DNA of 53,558 nt from NCBI GenBank assembly GCA_013375475.1, contig JABXKD010000014.1, positions 1-53,558 of the forward strand. The letters are read 5' to 3'. Source of the stretch: Promethearchaeota archaeon. Its GTDB lineage: Archaea; Asgardarchaeota; Lokiarchaeia; Sigyniarchaeales; SOKP01. The position numbers were made by a program, and so were the translations under genes. Position 1 is the stretch's first letter. Each line of letters opens with the position of its first letter. Shown here one piece after another: positions 24,496 to 35,440 of the stretch. The notes below the pieces were generated by a model. The model did no database searches. It saw only the letters and a list, made by a program, of their open reading frames with translations, and had not been told where the DNA came from.

Positions 24496-25806
24496 ATGAG
24501 TAAAAATTCAAACACGATTGCAGTTTGTGGTCTTTCCTGGGGTGACGAAGGTAAAGGAAAGATAACTGATTACTTAGCGCAAAAAGCCGATATTGTTGTA
24601 CGATATAACGGAGGGAATAATGCGGGACATACTATTATTGCTAATGGAATAAAATATAAATTCAAACTAATTCCTTCCGGAGCACCGTTGGAGAAAGAAG
24701 TGGTTATTGGGAACGGTTGCGTTGTTGATCCTAAGGTTTTACTAGACGAAATTGACAACCTAAATAAATTAGGCAAAAAAGTTAATTTGAAACTAAGTTC
24801 TACAGCTCACGTAATTTTCCCCTTTCACATTGCTCTAGATGGGTTAGAGGAAAAAACGAAGGGAAAATTTAGCGCGGGGACTACAAAAAGAGGAATAGGT
24901 CCAACATATTCAGACAAAGCGGGTCGGTGGGGAATAAGAATCTACGATTTAGCCCACCCAGAGATTATGAAGCCGAAATTGGAGAAATTATTCCGAATTA
25001 AAAAAGATTTGATTAATGTATACAATCCTGATTGGGATATGGATTTCGAAGCTATTTTCGAGGAATACAAAGCTTTCGGCGAGAAATTAAAACCCTATAT
25101 TACAGATACAGCTTATTACTTGAATAAAGCAATTGATTCGGGAAAAAAAGTAGTTTTTGAAGGTGCTCAAGGAAATTTACTGTGTATAGACCATGGAATG
25201 TATCCGTATGGAACCTCATCAAATCCCAATGCTTTGGGAATTAGTGCGGGAACTGGAATCCCTCCTAAGAAAATCGGGAAAATAGTTGGCATAATAAAAG
25301 CATATACTTCTAGGGTAGGGGAAGGTAAGTTTCCTACAGAATTATTTGGCGATATTGCAGTGCAAATTAGAGAACAGGGGCATGAATACGGAACGGTTAC
25401 CGGACGCCCAAGAAGAGTGGGCTGGCTTGATCTTTTTAACCTCAAATATGGCGTAATGATAAACGGGATCGACACCGCAATCATCACCCTATTAGATGCA
25501 CTTCACGGAATAACTCCGATTAAAATGTGCACTGGATATGAGTTAGATGGAAGAACGCTTGAAAGCTGGCCTATTCAACATGAAATAATCGAAAAATGCA
25601 AGCCAATCTATAGAGAATTCGAAGGTTGGAAGAAAATAACCGATGAAGAGTGGTCTGAACTTGCTAAACAGGGATATGACGCTTTACCTGAAACTATGAA
25701 AGTGTATCTTCAAGCTATTAAAGAAGAACTTCAAATTGATATTGCAATGGTTTCTATTGGGCCAAAAAGAAACGATACTATTGTTTTAGACGAGAATTTG
25801 TTTTAA
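24496..25806 (+). CDS. purA: Adenylosuccinate synthetase
   Basis: Makes adenylosuccinate from IMP, aspartate and GTP, the first committed step to AMP. The N-terminal GLSWGDEGKGK holds the catalytic Asp, NNAGHTI the catalytic His, GTTKRGIGPTYSDKAGR and VTGRPRRVGWLDL are family signatures, and GPKRNDTI closes the protein. About 436 residues, the bacterial/eukaryotic length. The ATG at 24496 is preferred over the TTG two codons upstream. A long poly-T follows the stop. It stands alone between a divergent gene and the DUF47 operon. Confidence 0.96.
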   Translation: MSKNSNTIAVCGLSWGDEGKGKITDYLAQKADIVVRYNGGNNAGHTIIANGIKYKFKLIPSGAPLEKEVVIGNGCVVDPKVLLDEIDNLNKLGKKVNLKLSSTAHVIFPFHIALDGLEEKTKGKFSAGTTKRGIGPTYSDKAGRWGIRIYDLAHPEIMKPKLEKLFRIKKDLINVYNPDWDMDFEAIFEEYKAFGEKLKPYITDTAYYLNKAIDSGKKVVFEGAQGNLLCIDHGMYPYGTSSNPNALGISAGTGIPPKKIGKIVGIIKAYTSRVGEGKFPTELFGDIAVQIREQGHEYGTVTGRPRRVGWLDLFNLKYGVMINGIDTAIITLLDALHGITPIKMCTGYELDGRTLESWPIQHEIIEKCKPIYREFEGWKKITDEEWSELAKQGYDALPETMKVYLQAIKEELQIDIAMVSIGPKRNDTIVLDENLF

Positions 25807-25807
25807 T

Positions 25808-25826
25808 TTTTTTTTTCTTTTTTTTT
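25808..25826 (+). terminator. Poly-T transcription end after purA
   Basis: A run of T broken only by one C directly follows the purA stop. Confidence 0.6.
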
Positions 25827-25986
25827 GATTTAAATCAATGTTTTCATATATTGATTTTTATTTTTTCAATTAGCAAAATTATTCCTAAAAGTTCATGAAA
25901 GGCATAAGCTTTTTTTAATAAAAAACAATAAATAGAATATAAAAAAATTAAATAATTCTTATAAAGAGATTCATTAAATTTGAGAC

Positions 25987-26640
25987 GTGAATAAATTGAA
26001 ATTGTTAAAAGATAAGAAGAATGAATTAGACGAAATTAACAAGCAATTTTTAGCCGAAACTTTGAATGGTTCAGCTTTATTACATGAAGCTCTCTCAACT
26101 TTTATTGAGGATAAATTAAAAAAAGAATCAATAGAAGGTGTAATCCAAACAGAAAGAAAGTGTGATGAGCTTAAAGAAAAATATACTCAGGTTTTATTTA
26201 AAGATAAGAGGGCACTTCCCTTTTTAGTAGAGGATAGATACAATATACTCATGATGATTGACTCGGTAAACGATAAGATGGAATTTTTTGCTAGATTCTT
26301 AGATGTTTATCCATTCAAGCTTTACAAGGAAATTAATGCGGAGTTCAGAGCCTTGTGTAGTGCGTGTGGTCAGAGTGTAGAAGAATTGGTCGATTGCGCC
26401 ATTTTAATTGAAACAGATTTTGATGGAGCGTATAAGAAGACCTTTGAAATTGAAGAAAGGAAAAGAGAAGCACGAACAGCAAAGTTTAACCTGCTTGGTA
26501 AGTTGTACAAAATGAAGGATGATCCTACAAAAGTATATTTGACCTCTAAATTAGTGACATATATTTATGACATAGTATCGTGGGTAGAGGAAACATCAGA
26601 TTATCTAAGAGGATTAATTATAAGATATCCCAGCAGATAG
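25987..26640 (+). CDS. DUF47 (PhoU-like) protein, partner of phosphate transporter
   Basis: 217-residue all-helical protein of the DUF47/TIGR00153 family, related to PhoU, usually encoded with PiT permeases and thought to control them. Several acidic helices (ERKCDELKE, DFDGAYKK, E-x-x-D near residues 185-200) could bind metal as in PhoU. It starts with GTG at 25987; a TTG three codons later, preceded by GTGA, is also possible. The next gene (PiT permease) begins 10 bases after the stop, so this is a two-gene operon. Confidence 0.82.
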   Translation: MNKLKLLKDKKNELDEINKQFLAETLNGSALLHEALSTFIEDKLKKESIEGVIQTERKCDELKEKYTQVLFKDKRALPFLVEDRYNILMMIDSVNDKMEFFARFLDVYPFKLYKEINAEFRALCSACGQSVEELVDCAILIETDFDGAYKKTFEIEERKREARTAKFNLLGKLYKMKDDPTKVYLTSKLVTYIYDIVSWVEETSDYLRGLIIRYPSR

Positions 26641-26650
26641 AAAGGGACGG

Positions 26651-27646
26651 ATGGAAAAAATGGCGTTAGAATACATTATAATCGTATTTTTAATAATATC
26701 TATAATAATTAGTTTTGGAATTGGAGCTAACGATGAAACGATGGCTCCGCTTTATGGATCACGGATCCTCAATATGAAACAAATCCTTATCTTAGCAGCG
26801 ATTTTTGCTATCACGGGAGCGCTATTATTAGGAGAAGGGGTTGCTAAATCAGTAGGTGCCAAGATACTCTTATTAGACTATGAAACTTTAGGCATTAACC
26901 AGAATGCTGTTGTTATGACTATTTTGATTTCAACAGCTATTGTGTTAATATTATCTAGCGCTTTAGGGCTTCCAATTTCCTCAACTCATGCTACAATAGG
27001 AGGAATTATGGGTTTAGGGATGCTATTAGGAGGTCTAGAGGGTGTAAATTGGATTACAATACTAGAAATGAGTATGTGGTGGTTGGCTTCTCCCGTGGTC
27101 GGTTTTGTAGTAACATATGGCGTTGTTAAATTACTTAATAAACAAAAAGTCAAGTTTTTCAAGGGATTCAATGATTATGAAAGATCAGAGAACACTTATT
27201 CCTATATAATCTTAATTATTATATGCATTACAGCCTTTTCTAGAGCAGGAAATGACAGTTCTAACTCAGTTGGAATAGTAGTTGGAGTTGGAGGTGACAT
27301 TAATATAATTTGGTTATTAATCATAACTGGGCTTGGCTTAGCAAGTGGAATTATTGTTTTAGGAAGAATTGTTATTAAAAACTTAGGTAAAATGACGGAA
27401 CTTCGGCCGAGCACTGCGTTTGCTGTGCAATTACCAACAGCAGCCGTCATGCTTATTGGAACCATTCAAAAAATACCACTTTCGGGTTCTCATTTGCTCG
27501 TAGCATCATTTGTAGGGCTTTCAAAAGCAAGTAATATTCCAATGCAGAAAGGATTATGGAAAATCATCGCAGTTTGGTTATTAACTTTTCCAATTGCAGC
27601 ATTTCTTTCAGTTATACTATACTTTCCTATTAATCTTCTGCTCTAA
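26651..27646 (+). CDS. PiT-family inorganic phosphate (or anion) permease
   Basis: 331-residue polytopic membrane protein with about 9-10 helices, in two inverted halves typical of PiT. The first half has FGIGANDETM (usually GANDVAN), the second RAGNDSSNSVG, and PISSTHATIGG and PLSGSHLLVA occupy the two SSTH-type loops. These changes from the consensus Asn-Asp-Val-Ala-Asn make the substrate less certain, though the Asn-Asp pairs are kept. Operon partner of DUF47. Confidence 0.85.
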   Translation: MEKMALEYIIIVFLIISIIISFGIGANDETMAPLYGSRILNMKQILILAAIFAITGALLLGEGVAKSVGAKILLLDYETLGINQNAVVMTILISTAIVLILSSALGLPISSTHATIGGIMGLGMLLGGLEGVNWITILEMSMWWLASPVVGFVVTYGVVKLLNKQKVKFFKGFNDYERSENTYSYIILIIICITAFSRAGNDSSNSVGIVVGVGGDINIIWLLIITGLGLASGIIVLGRIVIKNLGKMTELRPSTAFAVQLPTAAVMLIGTIQKIPLSGSHLLVASFVGLSKASNIPMQKGLWKIIAVWLLTFPIAAFLSVILYFPINLLL

Positions 27647-27745
27647 TTCAAAGAATTTAGCGAGTAATATCATATCTATAAAATCTTTTTTATTTATTTA
27701 AAAAGTCTCGATTAAGGTTTCAGTTAAAAATAAGAACAGGCGATA

Positions 27746-28720
27746 ATGACAGAATTTAAATTTTTGAATTACGATGGAATATCTCTCTTTTCCAATTGTC
27801 TTGTGTATCAAAATGAAAAAAATGTGCAAGTTCATTTGTTACCCGTAATTCATATCGGAGACACACAGTATTATGTTAGTTTATTAAACTATATTCAAAA
27901 CCGAATCTGTATTTTTGAAAAGATTAATCTCACTCCTCCAGATGTAACCCAACAGAAATTTGCGAAAAGTCTTGATGAGTATTTAGAAATCGCTTCTCCC
28001 GGGATAGACGGATTCTGGGATCAATACAAGAAGCTTTTAAAAAAATTTTACAAGAAATTCCTTACCCGAGAGGTAAAGTCTTTATGTAAAACGGTTAGAA
28101 AACAAATTAAAAACTTTGACGAAAAGATTAGAACAATTTACGATGATTGCATAAAATCTGGCTTTGGAATTCAAAATATGTATCCTATCCAATTATATCT
28201 ATGCGAAAGTTTGAATTTGAACCATCAAATAATAGCAATTGATTATATTAACGATATCCCTCGTCGCACCAACTGGATCCATACAGATTTAGATTTTGGA
28301 AGTATCACAGAAAATGTGGACCTAAATGAGTTAATAGAAGAAATGTTAACGGAACCCTCACCAGAAATACTTGATATGCTCATGAAACAAATTATACTTC
28401 TTTTAACAAATATTCTCGGAATGGTGGAATTTAAAATGACATCCGAAATATCTGAAAGAAGAGAACTATTAGCGAGTGAATTAGTTCATTTCCTAAGTCA
28501 ACGGTTTGAAGAAGTTATAAACAGCACGCCAGAATATATATTGGAGGGGAGAAATTCGATGGTCGAAGAACAAATTTTAAAATTAATCGAAGAACACGAG
28601 GAAATCGTAGTTTTTTACGGAGTAGCGCATATGGGAGCAATAGAAAGATTTTTATTAGGACAAGGTTTTAGCCTTAAAAATCAGCAAGGTTTTAAGGCTT
28701 TTAAAATTGAAGATAATTAG
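27746..28720 (+). CDS. TraB/TIKI superfamily protein
   Basis: 324 residues without membrane segments. An N-terminal LLPVIHIGD followed by a strand ending IFEKI, and a C-terminal VVFYGVAHMGAIERFL, match the two histidine motifs and the glutamate of the TraB/PrgY/TIKI (GumN-like) superfamily, some members of which are metal-dependent proteases. The middle is helical, and its first half is Lys-rich. In archaea the family's role is unknown. The gene runs convergently to within 1 base of the esterase gene. Assignment rests on the spaced motifs. Confidence 0.6.
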   Translation: MTEFKFLNYDGISLFSNCLVYQNEKNVQVHLLPVIHIGDTQYYVSLLNYIQNRICIFEKINLTPPDVTQQKFAKSLDEYLEIASPGIDGFWDQYKKLLKKFYKKFLTREVKSLCKTVRKQIKNFDEKIRTIYDDCIKSGFGIQNMYPIQLYLCESLNLNHQIIAIDYINDIPRRTNWIHTDLDFGSITENVDLNELIEEMLTEPSPEILDMLMKQIILLLTNILGMVEFKMTSEISERRELLASELVHFLSQRFEEVINSTPEYILEGRNSMVEEQILKLIEEHEEIVVFYGVAHMGAIERFLLGQGFSLKNQQGFKAFKIEDN

Positions 28721-28721
28721 G

Positions 28722-29702
28722 TTAAGAAATATAGCTTTCAACGAATTTCCTAATACTCTTCCAGGCATCCATGCTTTCCTCTAACTCATTAGCATATCTT
28801 TGGAACACATGTGTCATTCGTTCGTATATTTCTAGTGTTGTGTCAACTCCAAAGGATTTTGCTTGTTCTGCTAATAATATTGCTTGGTCCCGTATGACTT
28901 CAATACCCCCCGCTTGGATTAAAAGGGGCGGTAAGCCCTCAAGATCAGCGTAAATAGGAGAGATGTATGGATCCTTCTTGTTTTTGGTTCCAGAATATAA
29001 CACAGCTATTATCTCCAGCAAGGAAGCTAATACAGGCTCATATTTATAGAATTCTTCAAAAGATTTTCCAGCATTTATTAGATCGACCCATGGAGATTGC
29101 ATAACGGCTGCCGCGGGCATCGGTAGCCCTAATTCTCGAAGTTTTAACATCGTTGCCATCGTTAAACCTCCACCAGCGGATTCTCCGCATATGATTATAT
29201 TCTTTGGATCAAAATCTTGAGTTAATAGCCACTTATATGCGGAAATAGAATCTTCCAAAGCATTAGGGTAGGGATGTTCAGGTGCAAGTCGATATCCTAC
29301 ATTTAAACATCGCAAGTTAGCTTCTCTTGAGTATAATAATGGTGACCAGCGACGGCTATCAAGATTTCCTATTATATAACCTCCTCCGAATAAATGAAAG
29401 AAGACTTTTTTATCATCAGCATTAGAAACATAAACCCATTCCGATTCCACGCCTCCTGCATCAACTCGTTTGAATGTAACATCTTCCGGGATATTTTTGT
29501 TGGTTTCGAGTGCAGTAACCGTATCTATGTATCGATGCATACCTAACAAAAGAAGTCCATTTACCTTCTTAATAGTTAGGTCTTCTACACTTACTCCATG
29601 CTTGGCAGCGAACTCTTCTGCAGCTTTAGCGCTAATTTCAGCGTCTCTTTCTAATAGTTTTCCTAATTTAGGATGTATTTTTGACACTTCGAGATATGAC
29701 AT
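28722..29702 (-). CDS. HSL-family alpha/beta-hydrolase (esterase)
   Basis: About 326 residues of the hormone-sensitive-lipase type of carboxylesterase. The oxyanion-hole motif reads LFGGGYIIG (usually HGGG, here with Phe in place of the His), the nucleophile elbow is GESAGGG, SPWVDL follows, the acid region is QAGGIEVIRDQA and the histidine is in MTHVFQRY. It would hydrolyse short acyl esters in the cytoplasm. An ORF start 17 codons upstream would add a hydrophobic AT-rich stretch unlike the family; the ATG at 29702, preceded by AGGGGT, is preferred. Confidence 0.85.
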   Translation of the reverse strand: MSYLEVSKIHPKLGKLLERDAEISAKAAEEFAAKHGVSVEDLTIKKVNGLLLLGMHRYIDTVTALETNKNIPEDVTFKRVDAGGVESEWVYVSNADDKKVFFHLFGGGYIIGNLDSRRWSPLLYSREANLRCLNVGYRLAPEHPYPNALEDSISAYKWLLTQDFDPKNIIICGESAGGGLTMATMLKLRELGLPMPAAAVMQSPWVDLINAGKSFEEFYKYEPVLASLLEIIAVLYSGTKNKKDPYISPIYADLEGLPPLLIQAGGIEVIRDQAILLAEQAKSFGVDTTLEIYERMTHVFQRYANELEESMDAWKSIRKFVESYIS

Positions 29703-29971
29703 GACTACCCCTAATAATAAGTAAATGGTTAGAGTGGAAAATATATCATTCAATATTAATTCTTACATCAATGTTCTCGAGTTTATATGACTTAGAACCA
29801 TAATGGGTGATTTTAATAAGGATTGATTTTTAGTTGTTTATATATTCAGATTTAAGTCTAAGTATAACACTTGGTTGATTTTCTCATAGATTTCAACTTC
29901 TTAAATTAAATTAAGATAGATATAATTGTAAGTAAATTTAAATAGTTATTGAAAAAAAGAGAAATCCTCAA

Positions 29972-31387
<1,416 letters not shown>

Positions 31388-31591
31388 TTATAGATCTTCA
31401 AAAAGATTTTTGAATTTTATGCCCATATATTTCCCATTCAAGTAAAATTGGGGATTATCTATAATTATTCTCACTCCTAAAAATAACCGGTTTTAAACCC
31501 AGCTAAGGATATGATTTAGATTTAGCGTTGAGCTCTACTAATACGTTATCTCAGTCCCCTCTCAATTAAAAAGCTATTTAAAAAGTAATAT

Positions 31592-32011
31592 CTAAAATTC
31601 TTTGCTTCTTAAATCGCTTATTGAGTCAGCAGATCCAATTAACACAGCATTTTTCATATTTAGATTTTTGAAATTCAAAGAACTATCTTTAGCAACGACA
31701 CAGTTCTCTAGTTTAAAGTTCTCTCCAATTACTGCATTTTTAAATATGATTGTGTTAGAAATTTCGACATAATCTTGAATTTCTGAATTGGCACCTATAT
31801 ATACATTTGGTCCTAAAAGAACATCATCTCCGATTTTTACATTATCTTCTAAATAGACGGGCTCTATAAAAGTTGGATAATCTCCTATGTAGTTTTCAAG
31901 ACGGTTAGTTACTTTTGTAAAGAATCTCTGTATGAGTTCCTTAATATCTGATTTTTCAATATCATCAATATTTCCTATGATTTCTTCTATATTAGCTAAA
32001 ATTTCTTTCAT
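31592..32011 (-). CDS. Hexapeptide-repeat (left-handed beta-helix) protein
   Basis: 139 residues: a helical N-terminal part (1-45) followed by about eight imperfect [LIV]-G-x4 hexapeptide turns, for example VKIGDDVLLGPNVYIG and AVIGENFKLENCVV. This resembles the C-terminal beta-helix of sugar-nucleotide pyrophosphorylases without their catalytic domain. It may be an acyl/nucleotidyl transferase remnant, or a scaffold or regulatory subunit. It begins 18 bases after hypB on the same strand, so the two are likely co-transcribed; why is unclear. GTGA precedes the ATG. Confidence 0.7.
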   Translation of the reverse strand: MKEILANIEEIIGNIDDIEKSDIKELIQRFFTKVTNRLENYIGDYPTFIEPVYLEDNVKIGDDVLLGPNVYIGANSEIQDYVEISNTIIFKNAVIGENFKLENCVVAKDSSLNFKNLNMKNAVLIGSADSISDLRSKEF

Positions 32012-32029
32012 AAAATTTCACTTGTTTTT

Positions 32030-32755
32030 TCAAAAACCCATTAAATTCATTAATTTTTCGACATTCTCCCCAGTTTTTGCGCTTGTTGTAATTACTTCTA
32101 TATTGGGGTTAATTTTTTTAGCATCAGAGATCATTTTATCGACATCAGTTCCAAGACGTTCCTTTAAATCAACTTTATTTATAACTGCAATGTCTGACAT
32201 TTTAAATAGCATAGGATGTTTTTCTACTACCCATTCTCCTTCTGTAGTTGAGACTACAATTATCCTTTTATCAGTCCCTAAAATAAAATCTGAAGGGCAT
32301 ATCAAATTTCCTACATTCTCAATAAAAACAACATCATAATTTTTTAAGTCTTTATTTTTGATTATTTGATGGATGTGATATGCATTTAAGGCGCATTCTC
32401 GACCGGTATTGATCTGAACGGTTTCTGCGTTGTGTTTTTCAATACGATCGGCGTCCAATCGTGTTGTTATATCCCCACAAATGACTAGCACTCGATATTT
32501 TGAAGTTATTTTTTCAGATATCGCTTCTAATAAAGCAGTTTTACCTGCTCCGATAGCACCTACAATATCAAATGATTTAATATTATTGTCTATAAATTTT
32601 TGGTGGACTCTATCAGCTAACAAGTCGTTATCTTTTTCTACAGCCTTTTTAGTCTCGATGACTTCGTTTCTAATATCATCTCGAGCCAAATTAGTACTTT
32701 CAATTTCTTTTATTCTTGATATTATTTTTTCTTCCTTTTCTGACACTGAGAACAC
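32030..32755 (-). CDS. hypB: HypB-like nickel-insertion GTPase with altered metal motif
   Basis: 241-residue SIMIBI GTPase that helps insert nickel into [NiFe]-hydrogenase. P-loop GAIGAGKT, a GDITTRLDADRI region, ENVGNLICPS and NKVDL are the HypB signatures. The switch-region metal site, usually Cys-His in ECHLDA, reads ECALNAYHIH: Cys121 is kept but its His is Ala122. There is no His-rich or CxxCGC N-terminal metal store. It starts with GTG at 32755 and no clear ribosome binding site. HypA and hydrogenase genes are not in the window, though HdrA-MvhD at 47 kb implies a hydrogenase in the cell. Confidence 0.88.
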   Translation of the reverse strand: MFSVSEKEEKIISRIKEIESTNLARDDIRNEVIETKKAVEKDNDLLADRVHQKFIDNNIKSFDIVGAIGAGKTALLEAISEKITSKYRVLVICGDITTRLDADRIEKHNAETVQINTGRECALNAYHIHQIIKNKDLKNYDVVFIENVGNLICPSDFILGTDKRIIVVSTTEGEWVVEKHPMLFKMSDIAVINKVDLKERLGTDVDKMISDAKKINPNIEVITTSAKTGENVEKLMNLMGF

Positions 32756-32851
32756 TTTGCTGTTTTTGTTTTATTAATATTTGAAATAATTTCAATTTTG
32801 TGAAATTATAAAAAAAATATAAAAAGAATATTTCTAAATAGCGAGCTTCTT

Positions 32852-33763
32852 TTATTTGGAATATTTTAACATAATATAATTAGATAAAAGAACTAAAACT
32901 CCGCCTATAACGGTGAATATAGAGAGATTCTTTAAGAAAATCGCTGTATTAATCGTTGCCATGACAGGTTCAATGTACGATAAAATCACAATGTTTCCTC
33001 CCTTATCTTTTTTCACTCCAACATTATACAATGTAAATGCTAAAGCAGTAGGAATGAGCCCAAGCATTAAAATAATTATTAGGTCAAAAAATGTGATTCT
33101 AAATAAATCTGTAATACCAAATGGTAGGAATGGAAAAATTAAGAATAAGGTTGACCATAAAGTTAGAAAAACATCAAAATTTTCATTCGAATTAATTTTT
33201 CCTCTATTTGTATATATTTTTTTTTTAGAAAAGATCAATATACCTAAGCAAAAACCCGAAAAAATCCCAATAACTATTCCTAATATTAAAACCTGACCTG
33301 TCCAAAATTCCATTATAATGGATATCCCTACGATTGCTAAAATGAAACTAATAAAGTTGATCTTTGATACTTTTTCTTCTCTCGTTATTACTAAGAAGAA
33401 CAATAGGAAAATTCCACTAGTATATAATAAAAATGCTGCAAAAGCGTAACCTGTGAGAGCTATATTCAAAAAGTAAAGAAATACCACTAGTGGGGTCATT
33501 ATTGCTAATAGAATTAAAAGTTTCCAGTGTATTTTGAAACACTCTTTAAAGAAAGTAAATGAAAAGGATCTTGTTATTATCATAAAAAGAATTAGAAAAA
33601 CGGTTCCAAAAATACCTCTGAACAAGACTATTGAATAAATAGGATACCCACTTAATAAAGAAATAAATATCCCCACATTACCCATAAAAATCCCTGATAA
33701 GAACATGCTTATTTTAGGAATTGCTAGATTAGTAGGAGATTCATTTAAATCCTCTATGGTCAT
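32852..33763 (-). CDS. EamA-type (DMT superfamily) transporter
   Basis: 303 residues forming about ten membrane helices in two EamA halves; the first contains an R-G-x-x-G-T segment after helix two and the second ends with a YIEPVMATINTAIFL helix, both typical of the drug/metabolite transporter superfamily. Substrate unknown. It lies upstream of hypB on the same strand with about 95 bases between. Confidence 0.82.
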   Translation of the reverse strand: MTIEDLNESPTNLAIPKISMFLSGIFMGNVGIFISLLSGYPIYSIVLFRGIFGTVFLILFMIITRSFSFTFFKECFKIHWKLLILLAIMTPLVVFLYFLNIALTGYAFAAFLLYTSGIFLLFFLVITREEKVSKINFISFILAIVGISIIMEFWTGQVLILGIVIGIFSGFCLGILIFSKKKIYTNRGKINSNENFDVFLTLWSTLFLIFPFLPFGITDLFRITFFDLIIILMLGLIPTALAFTLYNVGVKKDKGGNIVILSYIEPVMATINTAIFLKNLSIFTVIGGVLVLLSNYIMLKYSK

Positions 33764-33930
33764 TGTATTGGAAAAGTTATCATTGTTTTAATTTTATTGG
33801 AATTAAATAATTTACAAACAAAATAGATGTTTATCTAATAAGTGTGTGGTTTTATTACAATACTTATCAATTTCGCATCAATCAGAAACAGAAGGAACAA
33901 GATACTAATGAATCCATGTTTTTTAATTGA

Positions 33931-35298
33931 TTAGTTCTTAAATCCACACTTAGGACAAGTAGAAGCGCCGATAAGCGTTTGACCGCACATTTTACACAAT
34001 TTAACGGTACTTCTTCTAGGAGGTCTTAACGTAGTGATTGAGATTTTCTCCTCTGTCTTCGTTGAACCTTCGGTATCACCCATGACTGATTCAGTTGTAG
34101 GAGAGATGAAATTATTACCTGAACCGTTAGGTTTCACAGCTATTTCTTGACCAAAATATCCTCCAACTCTAACTTTTTTAGTTGGAGTTACCAATGTAGG
34201 AGGTTTACTCAAACTAGGTGGTGATTTAAGTTTTTCGGGATTGAGAATATCCTCACCTATAACCACATGTTCGTGATCCTGTTCAAATACCTGCTCCTCA
34301 AATTCGCTTTCTTCAATATATTCTTCTTCTATTTTCTCCTCAACACTTCCATGTGAAACAATTTCTATTTCTGGTTCTTCTTCGTATTCTTCTTCGTATA
34401 TCATATCTACATATTCTTCATCCAACTTCAAAAGAGTTTGGCAATTTAAACATCTGAAGATATGGTGAAATCCGATATTATTGTTAATAGAATAATCTGC
34501 GGCACAACAAGCGTGATATCTCACATTACAATTAAAACATTTGTGAACTTCATCAGAATAAGCACTACAAATAGGGCACACTTCTTTTTCGCATATATCA
34601 CACTTTTCTTCTTCATCAGGATCTAATGAAATTAAATCTACAGCTAATTTTTCGTAAAATATTTTATCTTCTTTCAAAATTTGACTACTTGCTTCCGGGT
34701 GAACAACATTAAATTCGGATTTACTCTGAACTAGGGACATTAAAATATTAAAAAACGATTTTGCATCATTACAATAGAGTACACCTCCATGAGTTTCACT
34801 GGTTACGACTTTTAATTTAACATCGTCGTTGTAGAACTGTTCTTCTCCTACACGAATAATATCAATAAAAGTATCGAATTTCTTAGCTTTAATTAAAAGA
34901 TCGTAAAGCGCATTATGATAGTCCTCAGATAATGTACTGGGGGTATCAGAGATTATAATTATCCTATAGTTTTTTCGAGCATCTCTACTTCGTCTAAAAA
35001 CATAAGCTAATATTTCAAATAAACCATTTTCAAAAAAACTTCTTTTTATTTCTCTAGTATCCCACTTTTCAGTTATGATTTCGGTAATTGCATTAAAATC
35101 AGTCTTATCATATAATGTTACAGGATTATCGTCAGATTGAAAAAGTAACAATCCATATGAACTCAAAGTATTAAACTTATCTTTTTCTTTGATGAAAGAA
35201 CCAATATTTTTGATAAAGTTCTTTTTCTTAATAAAATCGGTTGTAAGATCGATGTAAAATATAAATTCTTCTGAGCTTATCGAAGTCTTCTTAAACAT
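33931..35298 (-). CDS. vWA-like / C4HC3-finger / zinc-ribbon protein A
   Basis: 455 residues in four parts. Residues 1-200 look like a von Willebrand A-type fold (FYIDLTTDF strand, IIIISDTPS strand, helix pattern) but the DxSxS metal site reads D-L-T-T-D. Residues about 230-290 hold C-x2-C, then a C-x2-C-x9-C-x2-C-x4-H-x2-C-x17-C-x2-C cross-brace, the spacing of PHD or RING fingers. A long acidic, disordered stretch follows, with a short motif KVRVGGYFGQ (near 376), and then a C-terminal zinc ribbon CKMC...CPKCG. vWA plus RING-like finger resembles TFIIH p44 or vWA-RING ubiquitin ligases, but that is only architecture. It is a paralogue of the next gene, 142 bases upstream on the same strand. 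Confidence 0.7.
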   Translation of the reverse strand: MFKKTSISSEEFIFYIDLTTDFIKKKNFIKNIGSFIKEKDKFNTLSSYGLLLFQSDDNPVTLYDKTDFNAITEIITEKWDTREIKRSFFENGLFEILAYVFRRSRDARKNYRIIIISDTPSTLSEDYHNALYDLLIKAKKFDTFIDIIRVGEEQFYNDDVKLKVVTSETHGGVLYCNDAKSFFNILMSLVQSKSEFNVVHPEASSQILKEDKIFYEKLAVDLISLDPDEEEKCDICEKEVCPICSAYSDEVHKCFNCNVRYHACCAADYSINNNIGFHHIFRCLNCQTLLKLDEEYVDMIYEEEYEEEPEIEIVSHGSVEEKIEEEYIEESEFEEQVFEQDHEHVVIGEDILNPEKLKSPPSLSKPPTLVTPTKKVRVGGYFGQEIAVKPNGSGNNFISPTTESVMGDTEGSTKTEEKISITTLRPPRRSTVKLCKMCGQTLIGASTCPKCGFKN

Positions 35299-35440
35299 AT
35301 TTAGATCCAGATTTAGTATAAATTTTATCCAAAAATGAAGTGATTAAATGATAAGAGAATTTTTATTTATTTTTATTGATCTTTGTTAAGTTCTCATTAT
35401 TAAAGACCATAAATTTACATGAAAATAGAATAGAGGAATT

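Noticed and set aside
31932..32777. Two plus-strand frames over hypB and the hexapeptide gene
   Set aside because: Both oppose clearly conserved coding sequence; their Ser/Ile/Phe-rich translations have no domain.
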